Assembly: GCF_963924675.1 (NCBI RefSeq)
Contig: NC_089236.1
Coordinates: forward strand, 44,672,500-44,736,499
Reading direction: 5' to 3'
Origin: Phocoena phocoena
Lineage: Eukaryota > Chordata > Mammalia > Artiodactyla > Phocoenidae
DNA length: 64,000 bases
The notes beneath the pieces are model-generated. The model did no database searches and was not told the origin of the DNA. It saw only the letters and a list, made by a program, of their open reading frames with translations. Within the stretch, counting starts at the first letter, position 1. The number at the start of each line of letters is the position of its first letter. Shown in pieces: positions 49,649 to 62,057 of this stretch. A program made the position numbers and the translations under genes.

Positions 49649-51023
49649 ACCAAGGAACGCCCTAGCTACTCCTCTGGGGCCTGTGGCTATTCAGAAGCCT
49701 GCATTGCCACCGCAAGAAGCGGACTGAAATTGCAGTAAGAACGCAAGGGGACTTTCTTCTGGAGGCACGGTGACTTCAGGCAGGAGGTCCTAGATGGAAT
49801 GCGAGGTGGAGTGTCCTCTCAGTGCAGCTCAGACTATGGCAAGGAGTAAGACCTCAAGGCCTGTGAGACGTGCCAAAATTCTGTTCGTGAACGTGTGGGT
49901 ATGATGGGGAAATTAAGCTGCTTCGGTGGAGACTGCTGTGCGTTTCACTACCCTCGGCGTAGAGAGAGTGGCTCCAAAGGGCTACGGGGCTGGATGTTGC
50001 TTAGGAGACCTAAGGGGTCCTGGGGTTAGTCTGTGTTCCAGCCGGGAACAGGGAGCCCACGCGATTTTCCTAGGTGTCCGGAAAACTCTACTGCCATAAA
50101 AGATATGCAGAGCAGAGGCTACGGCCTCATGGAAAGTGCTGCACGCCTCCGTTTCTGCAGGGCAAGTCCGGCCTTAACCTACAGGCATGTGCTCACACTG
50201 AGTGTCCCGTTAGCGACACAGCTTTGAAAGATGCTGACTTTCTCCTCGAGCTGAGTGACTTCAGGTACGAGGTCCGCGAAGTATGCAGAGTGTTTTCTCT
50301 TGGCAGCTCACACAAGGGCGGCAACCGGTATTTCCTGGGCGCTTCGGACACACCAGAAATCGTGTCCTGAATCTGTTTGAGGGCTCTGGAAATAGAGCTC
50401 TCCTCAAGGAACGCGCAGTGTGTTGCTCATCACTCGGCACGCACGGAGGGCATCGGAGGGGAAGACCACTGGGCCTCGATGTTGCTCAGCTGGTCCACCG
50501 GGGTCTGGAGATACTCACTGACAATGGAGGAAAATGGATGCAAACCAGAGGGGCCTACGAGTTCTCAGAAGGGTACTTCCCTGAAAGTAAAGGCGAAGAG
50601 CTACTAAGAACTCGTGGAAACAGCTTCATGCCTCCCTTTCTGCCCGGCTACTCAGGGCCTAACCTGGAGGCAAGTTCTCACGTTGAGTTTCTCTTGACTT
50701 CTAGAGCTTGTCAGGCTGACCACCACGGCGGCCATGGAAGCACCTGGTTTAGACCGAGCAAACTCAGTTTCTTCCCAGAAGCCTTCCTACAGGGTTCCCA
50801 GGCCTGTCAACAGCAGGGATTTCAGGTAGCTTCATCGCACCGTGAATGCAGACTTCCAAATTGGAAAGCGAGGATGTTTAAATCAGGCCCCCGATTTCAT
50901 GCGCAAACGCAGCATACATTGCTGTTGTTTCTAACAAGTCAAAAGAGGCACATGGCCCCTTGTGTTTGCTTGCCTGAATCAGCTTCTCGAAGCAGGGGTT
51001 TGTGCATCAAGTGGACTGCCTCA
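49649..51023 (+). repeat. Unit U37 (5-bp deletion type, 1,375 bp)
   Basis: U10 type with a private T at 50372 (gaatctgttt). Its right end, with gaggcacatg, ggggtttgtg and ctcaacc, is like U12 and U40 rather than U10. Confidence 0.97.
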
Positions 51024-51113
51024 ACCAAGGAACGCCCTAGCTACTCCTCTGGGGCCTGTGGCTATTCAGAAGCCTGCATTGCCACCGCAAGAAGCGGACT
51101 GAAATTGCAGTAA
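50283..51113 (+). other. Open frame of 276 codons in U37, doubtful gene
   Basis: Longest frame with an ATG start. It opens at the ATG that the 5-bp deletion joins to cagagtgttttc, and runs past the unit end to the TAA of gcagtaag in the next unit. Equivalent 246-codon frames end at ctaa in U6, U10, U31 and U35. I recognise no domain, signal peptide or membrane segment. There is no obvious promoter, and the composition is Gly-, Arg-, Ser- and Cys-rich, as expected from out-of-frame GC-rich DNA. Probably a by-product of repeat copying. Confidence 0.1.
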
Positions 51114-52403
51114 GAACGCAAGGGGACTTTCTTCTGGAGGCACGGTGACTTCAGGCAGGAGGTCCTAGGTGGAATGCGAGGCCGAGGGTGCTCTCAGTGC
51201 AGGTCAGACTAGGGCAAGGCGTAAGACCTCAAGGCCTGTGAGACGTGCCAAAATTCTGTTCGTGAACGTGTGGGTGTGATGGGGAAATTAAGCTGCTTCG
51301 GTGGAGACTGCTGTGCGTTTCCCTACCCTCGGCGTAGAGAGAGTGGCTCCAAAGGGCTACGGGGCTGGATGTTGCTTAGGAGACCTAAGGGGTCCTGGGA
51401 TTAGTCTGTGTTCCAGCCGGGAACAGGGAGCCCACGCGATTTTCCTACGTGTCCGGAAAACTCTACTGCCATCAAAGATATGCAGAGCAGAGGCTACGGC
51501 CTCATGGAAAGTGCTGCACGCCTCCGTTTCTGCAGGGCAAGTCCGGCCTTAACCTACAGGCATGTGCTCACACTGAGTGTCCCATTAGCGACACAGCTTT
51601 GAAAGATGCTGACTTTCTTCTCGAGCTGAGTGACTTCAGGTACGAGGTCCGCGAAGTATGCAAAGCAGAGTATTTTCTCTTGGCAGCTCACACAAGGGCG
51701 GCAACCGGTATTTCCTGGGCGCTTCGGACACACCAGAAATCGTGTCCTGAAGCTGTTTGAGGGCTCTGGAAATAGAGCTCTCCTCAAGGAACGCGCAGTG
51801 TGTTGCCCATCACTCGGCACGCACGCAGGGCATCGGAGGGGAAGACCACTGGGACTCGATGTTGCTCAGCTGGTCCACCGGGGTCTGGAGATACTCACTG
51901 ACAATGGAGGAAACTGGATGCAAACCAGAGGGGCCTACGAGTCCTCAGAAGGGTACTTCCCTGAAAGTAAAGGCGAAGAGCTACTAAGAACTCGTGGAAA
52001 CAGCTGCATGCCTCCCTTTCTGCCCGGCTACTCAGGGCCTAACCTGGAGGCAAGTTCTCACGTTGAGTTTCTCTTGACTTCTAGAGCTTGTCAGGCTGAC
52101 CACTACGGCGTCCATGGAAGCACCTGGTTTAGACCGAGCAAACTCATTTTCTTCCCAGAAGCATTCCTACAGGGTTCCCAGGCCTGTCAACAGCAGGGAT
52201 TTCAGGTAGCTCCAACGCACCGTGAATGCAGCCTTCCGAATTGGAAAGCGAGGATGTTTAAATCAGGCCCCCGATTTCATGCGCAAACGCAGCATACATT
52301 GCTGTTGTTTCTAACAAGTCAAAAGAGACACATGGCCCCTTGTGTTTGCTTGCCTGAATCAGCTTCTAGAAGCAGGGGGTTGTGCATCAAGTGGACTGCC
52401 TAA
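51024..52403 (+). repeat. Unit U38 (cctaggtgg type, mosaic)
   Basis: Has cctaggtgg, cctacgtg and gtagctccaacg, as in U13. It carries catcaaag where all other units of its type carry cataaaag. Private changes are A51672 and C51914, and ttccgaatt recurs as in U3. Confidence 0.96.
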
Positions 52404-53783
52404 ACCAAGGAACGCCCTAGCTACTCCTCTGGGGCCTGTGGCTATTCAGAAGCCTGCATGGCCACCGCAAGAAGCGGACTGAAATTGCAGTAAGAACGCA
52501 AGGGGACTTTCTTCTGGAGGCACGGTGACTTCAGGCAGGAGGTCCTAGATGGGATGCGAGGTCGAGGGTCCTCTCAGTGCAGCTCAGACTATGGCAAGGC
52601 GTAAGACCTCAAGGCCTGTGAGACGTGCCAAAATTCTGTTCGTGAACGTGTGGGTGTGATGGGGAAATTAAGCTGCTTCGGTGGAGACTGCTGAGCGTTT
52701 CCCTACCCTCGGCGTAGAGAGAGTGGCTCCAAAGGGCTACGGGGCTGGATGTTGCTTAGGAGACCTAAGGGGTCCTGGTGTTAGTCTGTGTTCCAGCCGG
52801 GAAAAGGGAGCCCACGCGATTTTCCTAGGTGTCCGGAAAACTCTACTGCCATCAAAGATATGCAGAGCAGAGGCTACGGCCTCATGGAAAGTGCTGCACG
52901 CCTCCGTTTCTGCAGGGCAAGTCCGGCCTTAACCTACAGGCATGTGCTCACACTGAGTGTCCCGTTAGCGACACAGCTTTGAAAGATGCTGACTTTCTCC
53001 TCGAGCTGAGTGACTTCAGGTACGAGGTCCGCGAAGTATGCAAAGCAGAGTGTTTTCTCTTGGCAGCTCACACAAGGGCGGCAACCGGTATTTCCTGGGC
53101 GCTTCGGAAACATCAGAAATCGTGTCCTGAAGCTGTTTGAGGGCTCTGGAAATAGAGCTCTCCTCAAGGAACGCGCAGTGTGTTGCCCATCACTCGGCAC
53201 GCACGGAGGGCATCGGAGGGGAAGACCACTGGGACTCGATGTTGCTCAGCTGGTCCACCGGGGTCTGGAGATACTCACTGACAATGGAGGAAAATGGATG
53301 CAAACCAGAGGGGCCTACGAGTCCTCAGAAGGGTACTTCCCTGAAAGTAAAGGCGAAGAGCTACTAAGAACTCGTGGAAACAGCTGCATGCCTCCCTTTC
53401 TGCCCGGCTACTCAGGGCCTAACCTGGAGGCAAGTTCTCACGTTGAGTTTCTCTTGACTTCTAGAGCTTGTCAGGCTGACCACTACGGCGTCCATGGAAG
53501 CACCTGGTTTAGACCGAGCAAACTCATTTTCTTCCCAGAAGCATTCCTACAGGGTTCCCAGGCCTGTCAACAGCAGGGATTTCAGGTAGCTTCAACGCAC
53601 CGTGAATGCAGCCTTCCAAATTGGAAAGCGAGGATGTTTAAATCAGGCCCCCGATTTCATGCGCAAACGCAGCATACATTGCTGTTGTTTCTAACAAGTC
53701 AAAAGAGACACATGGCCCCTTGTGTTTGCTTGCCTGAATCAGCTTCTCGAAGCAGGGGGTTGTGCATCAAGTGGACTGCCTAA
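52404..53783 (+). repeat. Unit U39 (mosaic)
   Basis: cagactatggcaaggcgtaa joins the left state of one type to the right state of another. The body is like U11. A at 52694 (ctgagcgttt) is private. Confidence 0.96.
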
Positions 53784-55157
53784 ACCAAGGAACGCCCTAG
53801 CTACTCCTCTGGGGCCTGTGGCTATTCAGAAGCCTGCATTGCCACCGCAAGAAGCGGACTGAAATTGCAGTAAGAACGCAAGGGGACTTTCTTCTGGAGG
53901 CACGGTGACTTCAGGCAGGAGGTCCTAGATGGAATGCGAGGTGGAGTGTCCTCTCAGTGCAGCTCAGACTATGGCAAGGAGTAAGACCTCAAGGCCTGTG
54001 AGACGTGCCAAAATTCTGTTCGTGAACGTGTGGGTATGATGGGGAAATTAAGCTGCTTCGGTGGAGACTGCTGTGCGTTTCACTACCCTCGGCGTAGAGA
54101 GAGTGGCTCCAAAGGGCTACGGGGCTGGATGTTGCTTAGGAGACCTAAGGGGTCCTGGGGTTAGTCTGTGTTCCAGCCGGGAACAGGGAGCCCACGCGAT
54201 TTTCCTAGGTGTCCGGAAAACTCTACTGCCATAAAAGATATGCAGAGCAGAGGCTACGGCCTCATGGAAAGTGCTGCACGCCTCCGTTTCTGCAAGGCAA
54301 GTCCGGCCTTAACCTACAGGCATGTGCTCACACTGAGTGTCCCGTTAGCGACACAGCTTTGAAAGATGCTGACTTTCTCCTCGAGCTGAGTGACTTCAGG
54401 TCCGAGGTCCGCGAAGTATGCAGAGTGTTTTCTCTTGGCAGCTCACACAAGGGCGGCAACCGGTATTTCCTGGGCGCTTCGGACACACCAGAAATCGTGT
54501 CCTGAAGCTGTTTGAGGGCTCTGGAAATAGAGCTCTCCTCAAGGAACGCGCAGTGTGTTGCTCATCACTCGGCACGCACGGAGGGCATCGGAGGGGAAAC
54601 CACTGGGCCTCGATGTTGCTCAGCTGGTCCACCGGGGTCTGGAGATACTCACTGACAATGGAGGAAAATGGATGCAAACCAGAGGGGCCTACGAGTTCTC
54701 AGAAGGGTACTTCCCTGAAAGTAAAGGCGAAGAGCTACTAAGAACTCGTGGAAACAGCTTCATGCTTCCCTTTCTGCCCGGCTACTCAGGGCCTAACCTG
54801 GAGGCAAGTTCTCACGTTGAGTTTCTCTTGACTTCTAGAGCTTGTCAGGCTGACCACCACGGCGGCCATGGAAGCACCTGGTTTAGACCGAGCAAACTCA
54901 GTTTCTTCCCAGAAGCCTTCCTACAGGGTTCCCAGGCCTGTCAACAGCAGGGATTTCAGGTAGCTTCAAGGCACCGTGAATGCAGACTTCCAAATTGGAA
55001 AGCGAGGATGTTTAAATCAGGCCCCCGATTTCATGCGCAAACGCAGCATACATTGCTGTTGTTTCTAACAAGTCAAAAGAGGCACATGGCCCCTTGTGTT
55101 TGCTTGCCTGAATCAGCTTCTCGAAGCAGGGGTTTGTGCATCAAGTGGACTGCCTCA
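53784..55157 (+). repeat. Unit U40 (double-deletion unit, 1,374 bp)
   Basis: Counterpart of U12, with the 5-bp deletion and ggggaaaccac near 54594 but an intact gggaacagg. The third deletion of U12 therefore arose after the two copies split, or was repaired here. Confidence 0.97.
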
Positions 55158-56537
55158 ACCAAGGAACGCCCTAGCTACTCCTCTGGGGCCTGTGGCTATT
55201 CAGAAGCCTGCATTGCCACCGCAAGAAGCGGACTGAAATTGCAGTAAGAACGCAAGGGGACTTTCTTCTGGAGGCACGGTGACTTCAGGCAGGAGGTCCT
55301 AGGTGGAATGCGAGGCCGAGGGTGCTCTCAGTGCAGGTCAGACTAGGGCAAGGCGTAAGACCTCAAGGCCTGTGAGACGTGCCAAAATTCTGTTCGTGAA
55401 CGTGTGGGTGTGATGGGGAAATTAAGCTGCTTCGGTGGAGACTGCTGTGCGTTTCCCTACCCTCGGCGTAGAGAGAGTGGCTCCAAAGGGCTACGGGGCT
55501 GGATGTTGCTTAGGAGACCTAAGGGGTCCTGGGATTAGTCTGTGTTCCAGCCGGGAACAGGGAGCCCACGCGATTTTCCTACGTGTCCGGAAAACTCTAC
55601 TGCCATAAAAGATATGCAGAGCAGAGGCTACGGCCTCATGGAAAGTGCTGCACGCCTCCGTTTCTGCAGGGCAAGTCCGGCCTTAACCTACAGGCATGTG
55701 CTCACACTGAGTGTCCCATTAGCGACACAGCTTTGAAAGATGCTGACTTTCTTCTCGAGCTGAGTGACTTCAGGTACGAGGTCCGCGAAGTATGCAAAGC
55801 AGAGTGTTTTCTCCTGGCAGCTCACACAAGGGCGGCAACCGGTATTTCCTGGGCGCTTCGGACACACCAGAAATCGTGTCCTGAAGCTGTTTGAGGGCTC
55901 TGGAAATAGAGCTCTCCTCAAGGAACGCGCAGTGTGTTGCCCATCACTCGGCACGCACGCAGGGCATCGGAGGGGAAGATCACTGGGACTCGATGTTGCT
56001 CAGCTGGTCCACCGGGGTCTGGAGATACTCACTGACAATGGAGGAAAATGGATGCAAACCAGAGGGGCCTACGAGTCCTCAGAAGGGTACTTCCCTGAAA
56101 GTAAAGGCGAAGAGCTACTAAGAACTCGTGGAAACAGCTGCATGCCTCCCTTTCTGCCCGGCTACTCAGGGCCTAACCTGGAGGCAAGTTCTCACGTTGA
56201 GTTTCTCTTGACTTCTAGAGCTTGTCAGGCTGACCACTACGGCGTCCATGGAAGCACCTGGTTTAGACCGAGCAAACTCATTTTCTTCCCAGAAGCATTC
56301 CTACAGGGTTCCCAGGCCTGTCAACAGCAGGGATTTCAGGTAGCTCCAACGCACCGTGAATGCAGCCTTCCAAATTGGAAAGCGAGGATGTTTAAATCAG
56401 GCCCCCGATTTCATGCGCAAACGCAGCATACATTGCTGTTGTTTCTAACAAGTCAAAAGAGACACATGGCCCCTTGTGTTTGCTTGCCTGAATCAGCTTC
56501 TCGAAGCAGGGGGTTGTGCATCAAGTGGACTGCCTAA
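55158..56537 (+). repeat. Unit U41 (cctaggtgg type)
   Basis: Counterpart of U13 by gaagatcact. Ends in ctaaacc and has a private ctcctggcag near 55811. Confidence 0.97.
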
Positions 56538-57917
56538 ACCAAGGAACGCCCTAGCTACTCCTCTGGGGCCTGTGGCTATTCAGAAGCCTGCATGGCCACC
56601 GCAAGAAGCGGACTGAAATTGCAGTAAGAACGCAAGGGGACTTTCTTCTGGAGGCACGGTGACTTCAGGCAGGAGGTCCTAGATGGGATGCGAGGTCGAG
56701 GGTCCTCTCAGTGCAGCTCAGACTATGGCAAGGAGTAAGACCTCAAGGCCTGTGAGACGTGCCAAAATTCTGTTCGTGAACGTGTGGGTGTGATGGGGAA
56801 ATTAAGCTGCTTCGGTGGAGACTGCTGTGCGTTTCCCTACCCTCGGCGTAGAGAGAGTGGCTCCAAAGGGCTACGGGGCTGGATGTTGCTTAGGAGACCT
56901 AAGGGGTCCTGGGGTTAGTCTGTGTTCCAGCCGGGAACAGGGAGCCCACGCGATTTTCCTAGGTGTCCGGAAAACTCTACTGCCAAAAAAAATATGCAGA
57001 GCAGAGGCTACGGCCTCATGGAAAGTGCTGCACGCCTCCGTTTCTGCAGGGCAAGTCCGGCCTTAACCTACAGGCATGTGCTCACTCTGAGGGTCCCGTT
57101 AGCGACACAGCTTTGAAAGATGCTGACTTTCTCCTCGAGCTGAGTGACTTCAGGTACGAGGTCCGCGAAGTATGCAAAGCACAGTGTTTTTTCTTGGCAC
57201 CTCACACAAGGGCGGCAACCGGTATTTCCTGGGCGCTTCGGACACACCAGAAATCGTGTCCTGAAGCTGTTTGAGGGCTCTGGAAATAGAGCTCTCCTCA
57301 AGGAACGCGCAGTGTGTTGCCCATCACTCGGCACGCACGCAGGGCATCGGAGGGGAAGACCACTGGGCCTCGATGTTGCTCAGCTGGTCCACCGGGGTCT
57401 GGAGATACTCACTGACAATGGAGGAAAATGGATGCAAACCAGAGGGGCCTACGAGTCCTCAGAAGGGTACTTCCCTGAAAGTAAAGGCGAAGAGCTACTA
57501 AGAACTCGTGGAAACAGCTGCATGCCTCCCTTTCTGCCCGGCTACTCAGGGCCTAACCTGGAGGCAAGTTCTCACGTTGAGTTTCTCTTGACTTCTAGAG
57601 CTTGTCAGGCTGACCACCACGGCGGCCATGGAAGCACCTGGTATAGACCGAGCAAACTCAGTTTCTTCCCAGAAGCATTCCTACAGGGTTCCCAGGCCTG
57701 TCAACAGCAGGGATTTCAGGTAGCTTCAAGGCACCGTGAATGAAGCCTTCCAAATTGGAAAGCGAGGATGTTTCAAACAGGCCCCCGATTTCATGCGCAA
57801 ACGCAGCATACATTGCTGCTGTTTCTAACAAGTCAAAAGAGGCACATGGCCCCTTGTGTTTGCTTGCCTGAATCAGCTTCTCGAAGCAGGGGTTTGTGCA
57901 TCAAGTGGACTGCCTCA
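56538..57917 (+). repeat. Unit U42 (A8 type)
   Basis: Counterpart of U14. TGA near 57741. Confidence 0.97.
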
Positions 57918-59297
57918 ACCAAGGAACGCCCTAGCTACTCCTCTGGGGCCTGTGGCTATTCAGAAGCCTGCATTGCCACCGCAAGAAGCGGACTGAAATT
58001 GCAGTAAGAACGCAAGGGGACTTTCTTCTGGAGGCACGGTGACTTTAGGCAGGAGGTCCTAGATGGAATGCGAGGGCGAGGGTGCTCTCAGTGCAGGTCA
58101 GACTAGGGCAAGGCGTAAAACCTCAAGGCCTGTGAGACGTGCCAAAATTCTGTTCGTGAACGTGTGGGTGTGATGGGGAAATTAAGCTGCTTCGGTGGAG
58201 ACTGCTGTGCGTTTCCCTACCCTCGGCGTAGAGAGAGTGGCTCCAAAGGGCTACGGGGCTGGATGTTGCTTAGGAGACCTAAGGGGTCCTGGGGTTAGTC
58301 TGTGTTCCAGCCGGGAAAAGGGAGCCCACGCGATTTTCCTAGGTGTCCGGAAAACTCTACTGCCATCAAAGATATGCAGAGCAGAGGCTACGGCCTCATG
58401 GAAAGTGCTGCACGCCTCCGTTTCTGCAGGGCAAGTCCGGCCTTAACCTACAGGCATGTGCTCACACTGAGTGTCCCGTTAGCGACACAGCTTTGAAAGA
58501 TGCTGACTTTCTCCTCGAGCTGAGTGACTTCAGGTACGAGGTCCGCGAAGTATGCAAAGCAGAGTGTTTTCTCTTGGCAGCTCACACAAGGGCGGCAACC
58601 GGTATTTCCTGGGCGCTTCGGAAACACCAGAAATCGTGTCCTGAAGCTGTTTGAGGGCTCTGGAAATAGAGCTCTCCTCAAGGAACGCGCAGTGTGTTGC
58701 CCATCACTCGGAACGCACGGAGGACATCGGAGGGGAAGACCACTGGGACTCGATGTTGCTCAGCTGGTCCACCGGGGTCTGGAGATACTCACTGACAATG
58801 GAGGAAAATGGATGCAAACCAGAGGGGCCTACGAGTCCTCAGAAGGGTACTTCCCTGAAAGTAAAGGCGAAGAGCTACTAAGAACTCGTGGAAACAGCTG
58901 CATGCCTCCCTTTCTGCCCGGCTACTCAGGGCCTAACCTGGAGGCAAGTTCTCACGTTGAGTTTCTCTTGACTTCTAGAGCTTGTCAGGCTGACCACTAC
59001 GGCGTCCATGGAAGCACCTGGTTTAGACCGAGCAAACTCATTTTCTTCCCAGAAGCATTCCTACAGGGTTCCCAGGCCTGTCAACAGCAGGGATTTCAGG
59101 TAGCTTCAACGCACCGTGAATGCAGCCTTCCAAATTGGAAAGCGAGGATGTTTAAAAGAGGCCGCCGATTTCATGCGCAAACGCAGCATACATTGCTGTT
59201 GTTTCTAACAAGTCAAAAGAGACACATGGCCCCTTGTGTTTGCTTGCCTGAATCAGCTTCTCGAAGCAGGGGTTTGTGCATCAAGTGGACTGCCTCA
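57918..59297 (+). repeat. Unit U43 (gagggcgagg type)
   Basis: Counterpart of U15 by its ggggtttgtg and ctcaacc end. Confidence 0.97.
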
Positions 59298-60677
59298 ACC
59301 AAGGAACGCCCTAGCTACTCCTCTGGGGCCTGTGGCTATTCAGAAGCCTGCATTGCCACCGCAAGAAGCGGACTGAAATTGCAGTAAGAACGCAAGGGGA
59401 CTTTCTTCTGGAGGCACGGTGACTTCAGGCAGGAGGTCCTAGGTGGAATGCGAGGCCGAGGGTGCTCTCAGTGCAGGTCAGACTAGGGCAAGGCGTAAGA
59501 CCTCAAGGCCTGTGAGACGTGCCAAAATTCTGTTCGTGAACGTGTGGGTGTGATGGGGAAATTAAGCTGCTTCGGTGGAGACTGCTGTGCGTTTCCCTAC
59601 CCTCGGCGTAGAGAGAGTGGCTCCAAAGGGCTACGGGGCTGGATGTTGCTTAGGAGACCTAAGGGGTCCTGGGATTAGTCTGTGTTCCAGCCGGGAACAG
59701 GGAGCCCACGCGATTTTCCTACGTGTCCGGAAAACTCTACTGCCATAAAAGATATGCAGAGCAGAGGCTACGGCCTCATGGAAAGTGCTGCACGCCTCCG
59801 TTTCTGCAGGGCAAGTCCGGCCTTAACCTACAGGCATGTGCTCACACTGAGTGTCCCATTAGCGACACAGCTTTGAAAGATGCTGACTTTCTTCTCGAGC
59901 TGAGTGACTTCAGGTACGAGGTCCGCGAAGTATGCAAAGCAGAGTGTTTTCTCTTGGCAGCTCACACAAGGGCGGCAACCGGTATTTCCTGGGCGCTTCG
60001 GACACACCAGAAATCGTGTCCTGAAGCTGTTTGAGGGCTCTGGAAATAGAGCTCTCCTCAAGGAACGCGCAGTGTGTTGCCCATCACTCGGCACGCACGC
60101 AGGGCATCGGAGGGGAAGACCACTGGGACTCGATGTTGCTCAGCTGGTCCACCGGGGTCTGGAGATACTCACTGACAATGGAGGAAAATGGATGCAAACC
60201 AGAGGGGCCTACGAGTCCTCAGAAGGGTACTTCCCTGAAAGTAAAGGCGAAGAGCTACTAAGAACTCGTGGAAACAGCTGCATGCCTCCCTTTCTGCCCG
60301 GCTACTCAGGGCCTAACCTGGAGGCAAGTTCTCACGTTGAGTTTCTCTTGACTTCTAGAGCTTGTCAGGCTGACCACTACGGCGTCCATGGAAGCACCTG
60401 GTTTAGACCGAGCAAACTCATTTTCTTCCCAGAAGCATTCCTACAGGGTTCCCAGGCCTGTCAACAGCAGGGATTTCAGGTAGCTCCAACGCACCGTGAA
60501 TGCAGCCTTCCAAATTGGAAAGCGAGGATGTTTAAATCAGGCCCCCGATTTCATGCGCAAACGCAGCATACATTGCTGTTGTTTCTAACAAGTCAAAAGA
60601 GACACATGGCCCCTTGTGTTTGCTTGCCTGAATCAGCTTCTCGAAGCAGGGGGTTGTGCATCAAGTGGACTGCCTAA
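59298..60677 (+). repeat. Unit U44 (cctaggtgg type)
   Basis: Matches U19, with gaagaccact and a ctaaacc end. Confidence 0.97.
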
Positions 60678-62057
60678 ACCAAGGAACGCCCTAGCTACTC
60701 CTCTGGGGCCTGTGGCTATTCAGAAGCCTGCATGGCCACCGCAAGAAGCGGACTGAAATTGCAGTAAGAACGCAAGGGGACTTTCTTCTGGAGGCACGGT
60801 GACTTCAGGCAGGAGGTCCTAGATGGGATGCGAGGTCGAGGGTCCTCTCAGTGCAGCTCAGACTATGGCAAGGAGTAAGACCTCAAGGCCTGTGAGACGT
60901 GCCAAAATTCTGTTCGTGAACGTGTGGGTGTGATGGGGAAATTAAGCTGCTTCGGTGGAGACTGCTGTGCGTTTCCCTACCCTCGGCGTAGAGAGAGTGG
61001 CTCCAAAGGGCTACGGGGCTGGATGTTGCTTAGGAGACCTAAGGGGTCCTGGGGTTAGTCTGTGTTCCAGCCGGGAACAGGGAGCCCACGCGATTTTCCT
61101 AGGTGTCCGGAAAACTCTACTGCCAAAAAAAATATGCAGAGCAGAGGCTACGGCCTCATGGAAAGTGCTGCACGCCTCCGTTTCTGCAGGGCAAGTCCGG
61201 CCTTAACCTACAGGCATGTGCTCACTCTGAGGGTCCCGTTAGCGACACAGCTTTGAAAGATGCTGACTTTCTCCTCGAGCTGAGTGACTTCAGGTACGAG
61301 GTCCGCGAAGTATGCAAAGCACAGTGTTTTTTCTTGGCACCTCACACAAGGGCGGCAACCGGTATTTCCTGGGCGCTTCGGACACACCAGAAATCGTGTC
61401 CTGAAGCTGTTTGAGGGCTCTGGAAATAGAGCTCTCCTCAAGGAACGCGCAGTGTGTTGCCCATCACTCGGCACGCACGCAGGGCATCGGAGGGGAAGAC
61501 CACTGGGCCTCGATGTTGCTCAGCTGGTCCACCGGGGTCTGGAGATACTCACTGACAATGGAGGAAAATGGATGCAAACCAGAGGGGCCTACGAGTCCTC
61601 AGAAGGGTACTTCCCTGAAAGTAAAGGCGAAGAGCTACTAAGAACTCGTGGAAACAGCTGCATGCCTCCCTTTCTGCCCGGCTACTCAGGGCCTAACCTG
61701 GAGGCAAGTTCTCACGTTGAGTTTCTCTTGACTTCTAGAGCTTGTCAGGCTGACCACCACGGCGGCCATGGAAGCACCTGGTATAGACCGAGCAAACTCA
61801 GTTTCTTCCCAGAAGCATTCCTACAGGGTTCCCAGGCCTGTCAACAGCAGGGATTTCAGGTAGCTTCAAGGCACCGTGAATGAAGCCTTCCAAATTGGAA
61901 AGCGAGGATGTTTCAAACAGGCCCCCGATTTCATGCGCAAACGCAGCATACATTGCTGCTGTTTCTAACAAGTCAAAAGAGGCACATGGCCCCTTGTGTT
62001 TGCTTGCCTGAATCAGCTTCTCGAAGCAGGGGTTTGTGCATCAAGTGGACTGCCTCA
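60678..62057 (+). repeat. Unit U45 (A8 type)
   Basis: Matches U17 and U20. Confidence 0.97.

Larger units (their letters stand above)
49649..53783 (+). repeat. Three-unit segment present only in copy 2 (U37-U39)
   Basis: A 4,135-bp segment of one deletion-type unit, one cctaggtgg-type unit and one gtgttag-type unit. It lies between the equivalents of U11 and U12, which are adjacent in copy 1. Its length equals the change in offset between the two large blocks, from 34,478 to 38,613 bp. Whether it was gained in copy 2 or lost from copy 1 cannot be told here. Confidence 0.9.
55158..59297 (+). repeat. Trimer higher-order repeat, block 2 copy 1 (U41-U43)
   Basis: Matches U13-U15. U41 shares gaagatcact with U13, and U43 shares the ggggtttgtg and ctcaacc ending with U15. 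U41 instead ends in ctaaacc, unlike U13, and has a private ctcctggcag near 55811. The match is therefore mosaic. Confidence 0.9.
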
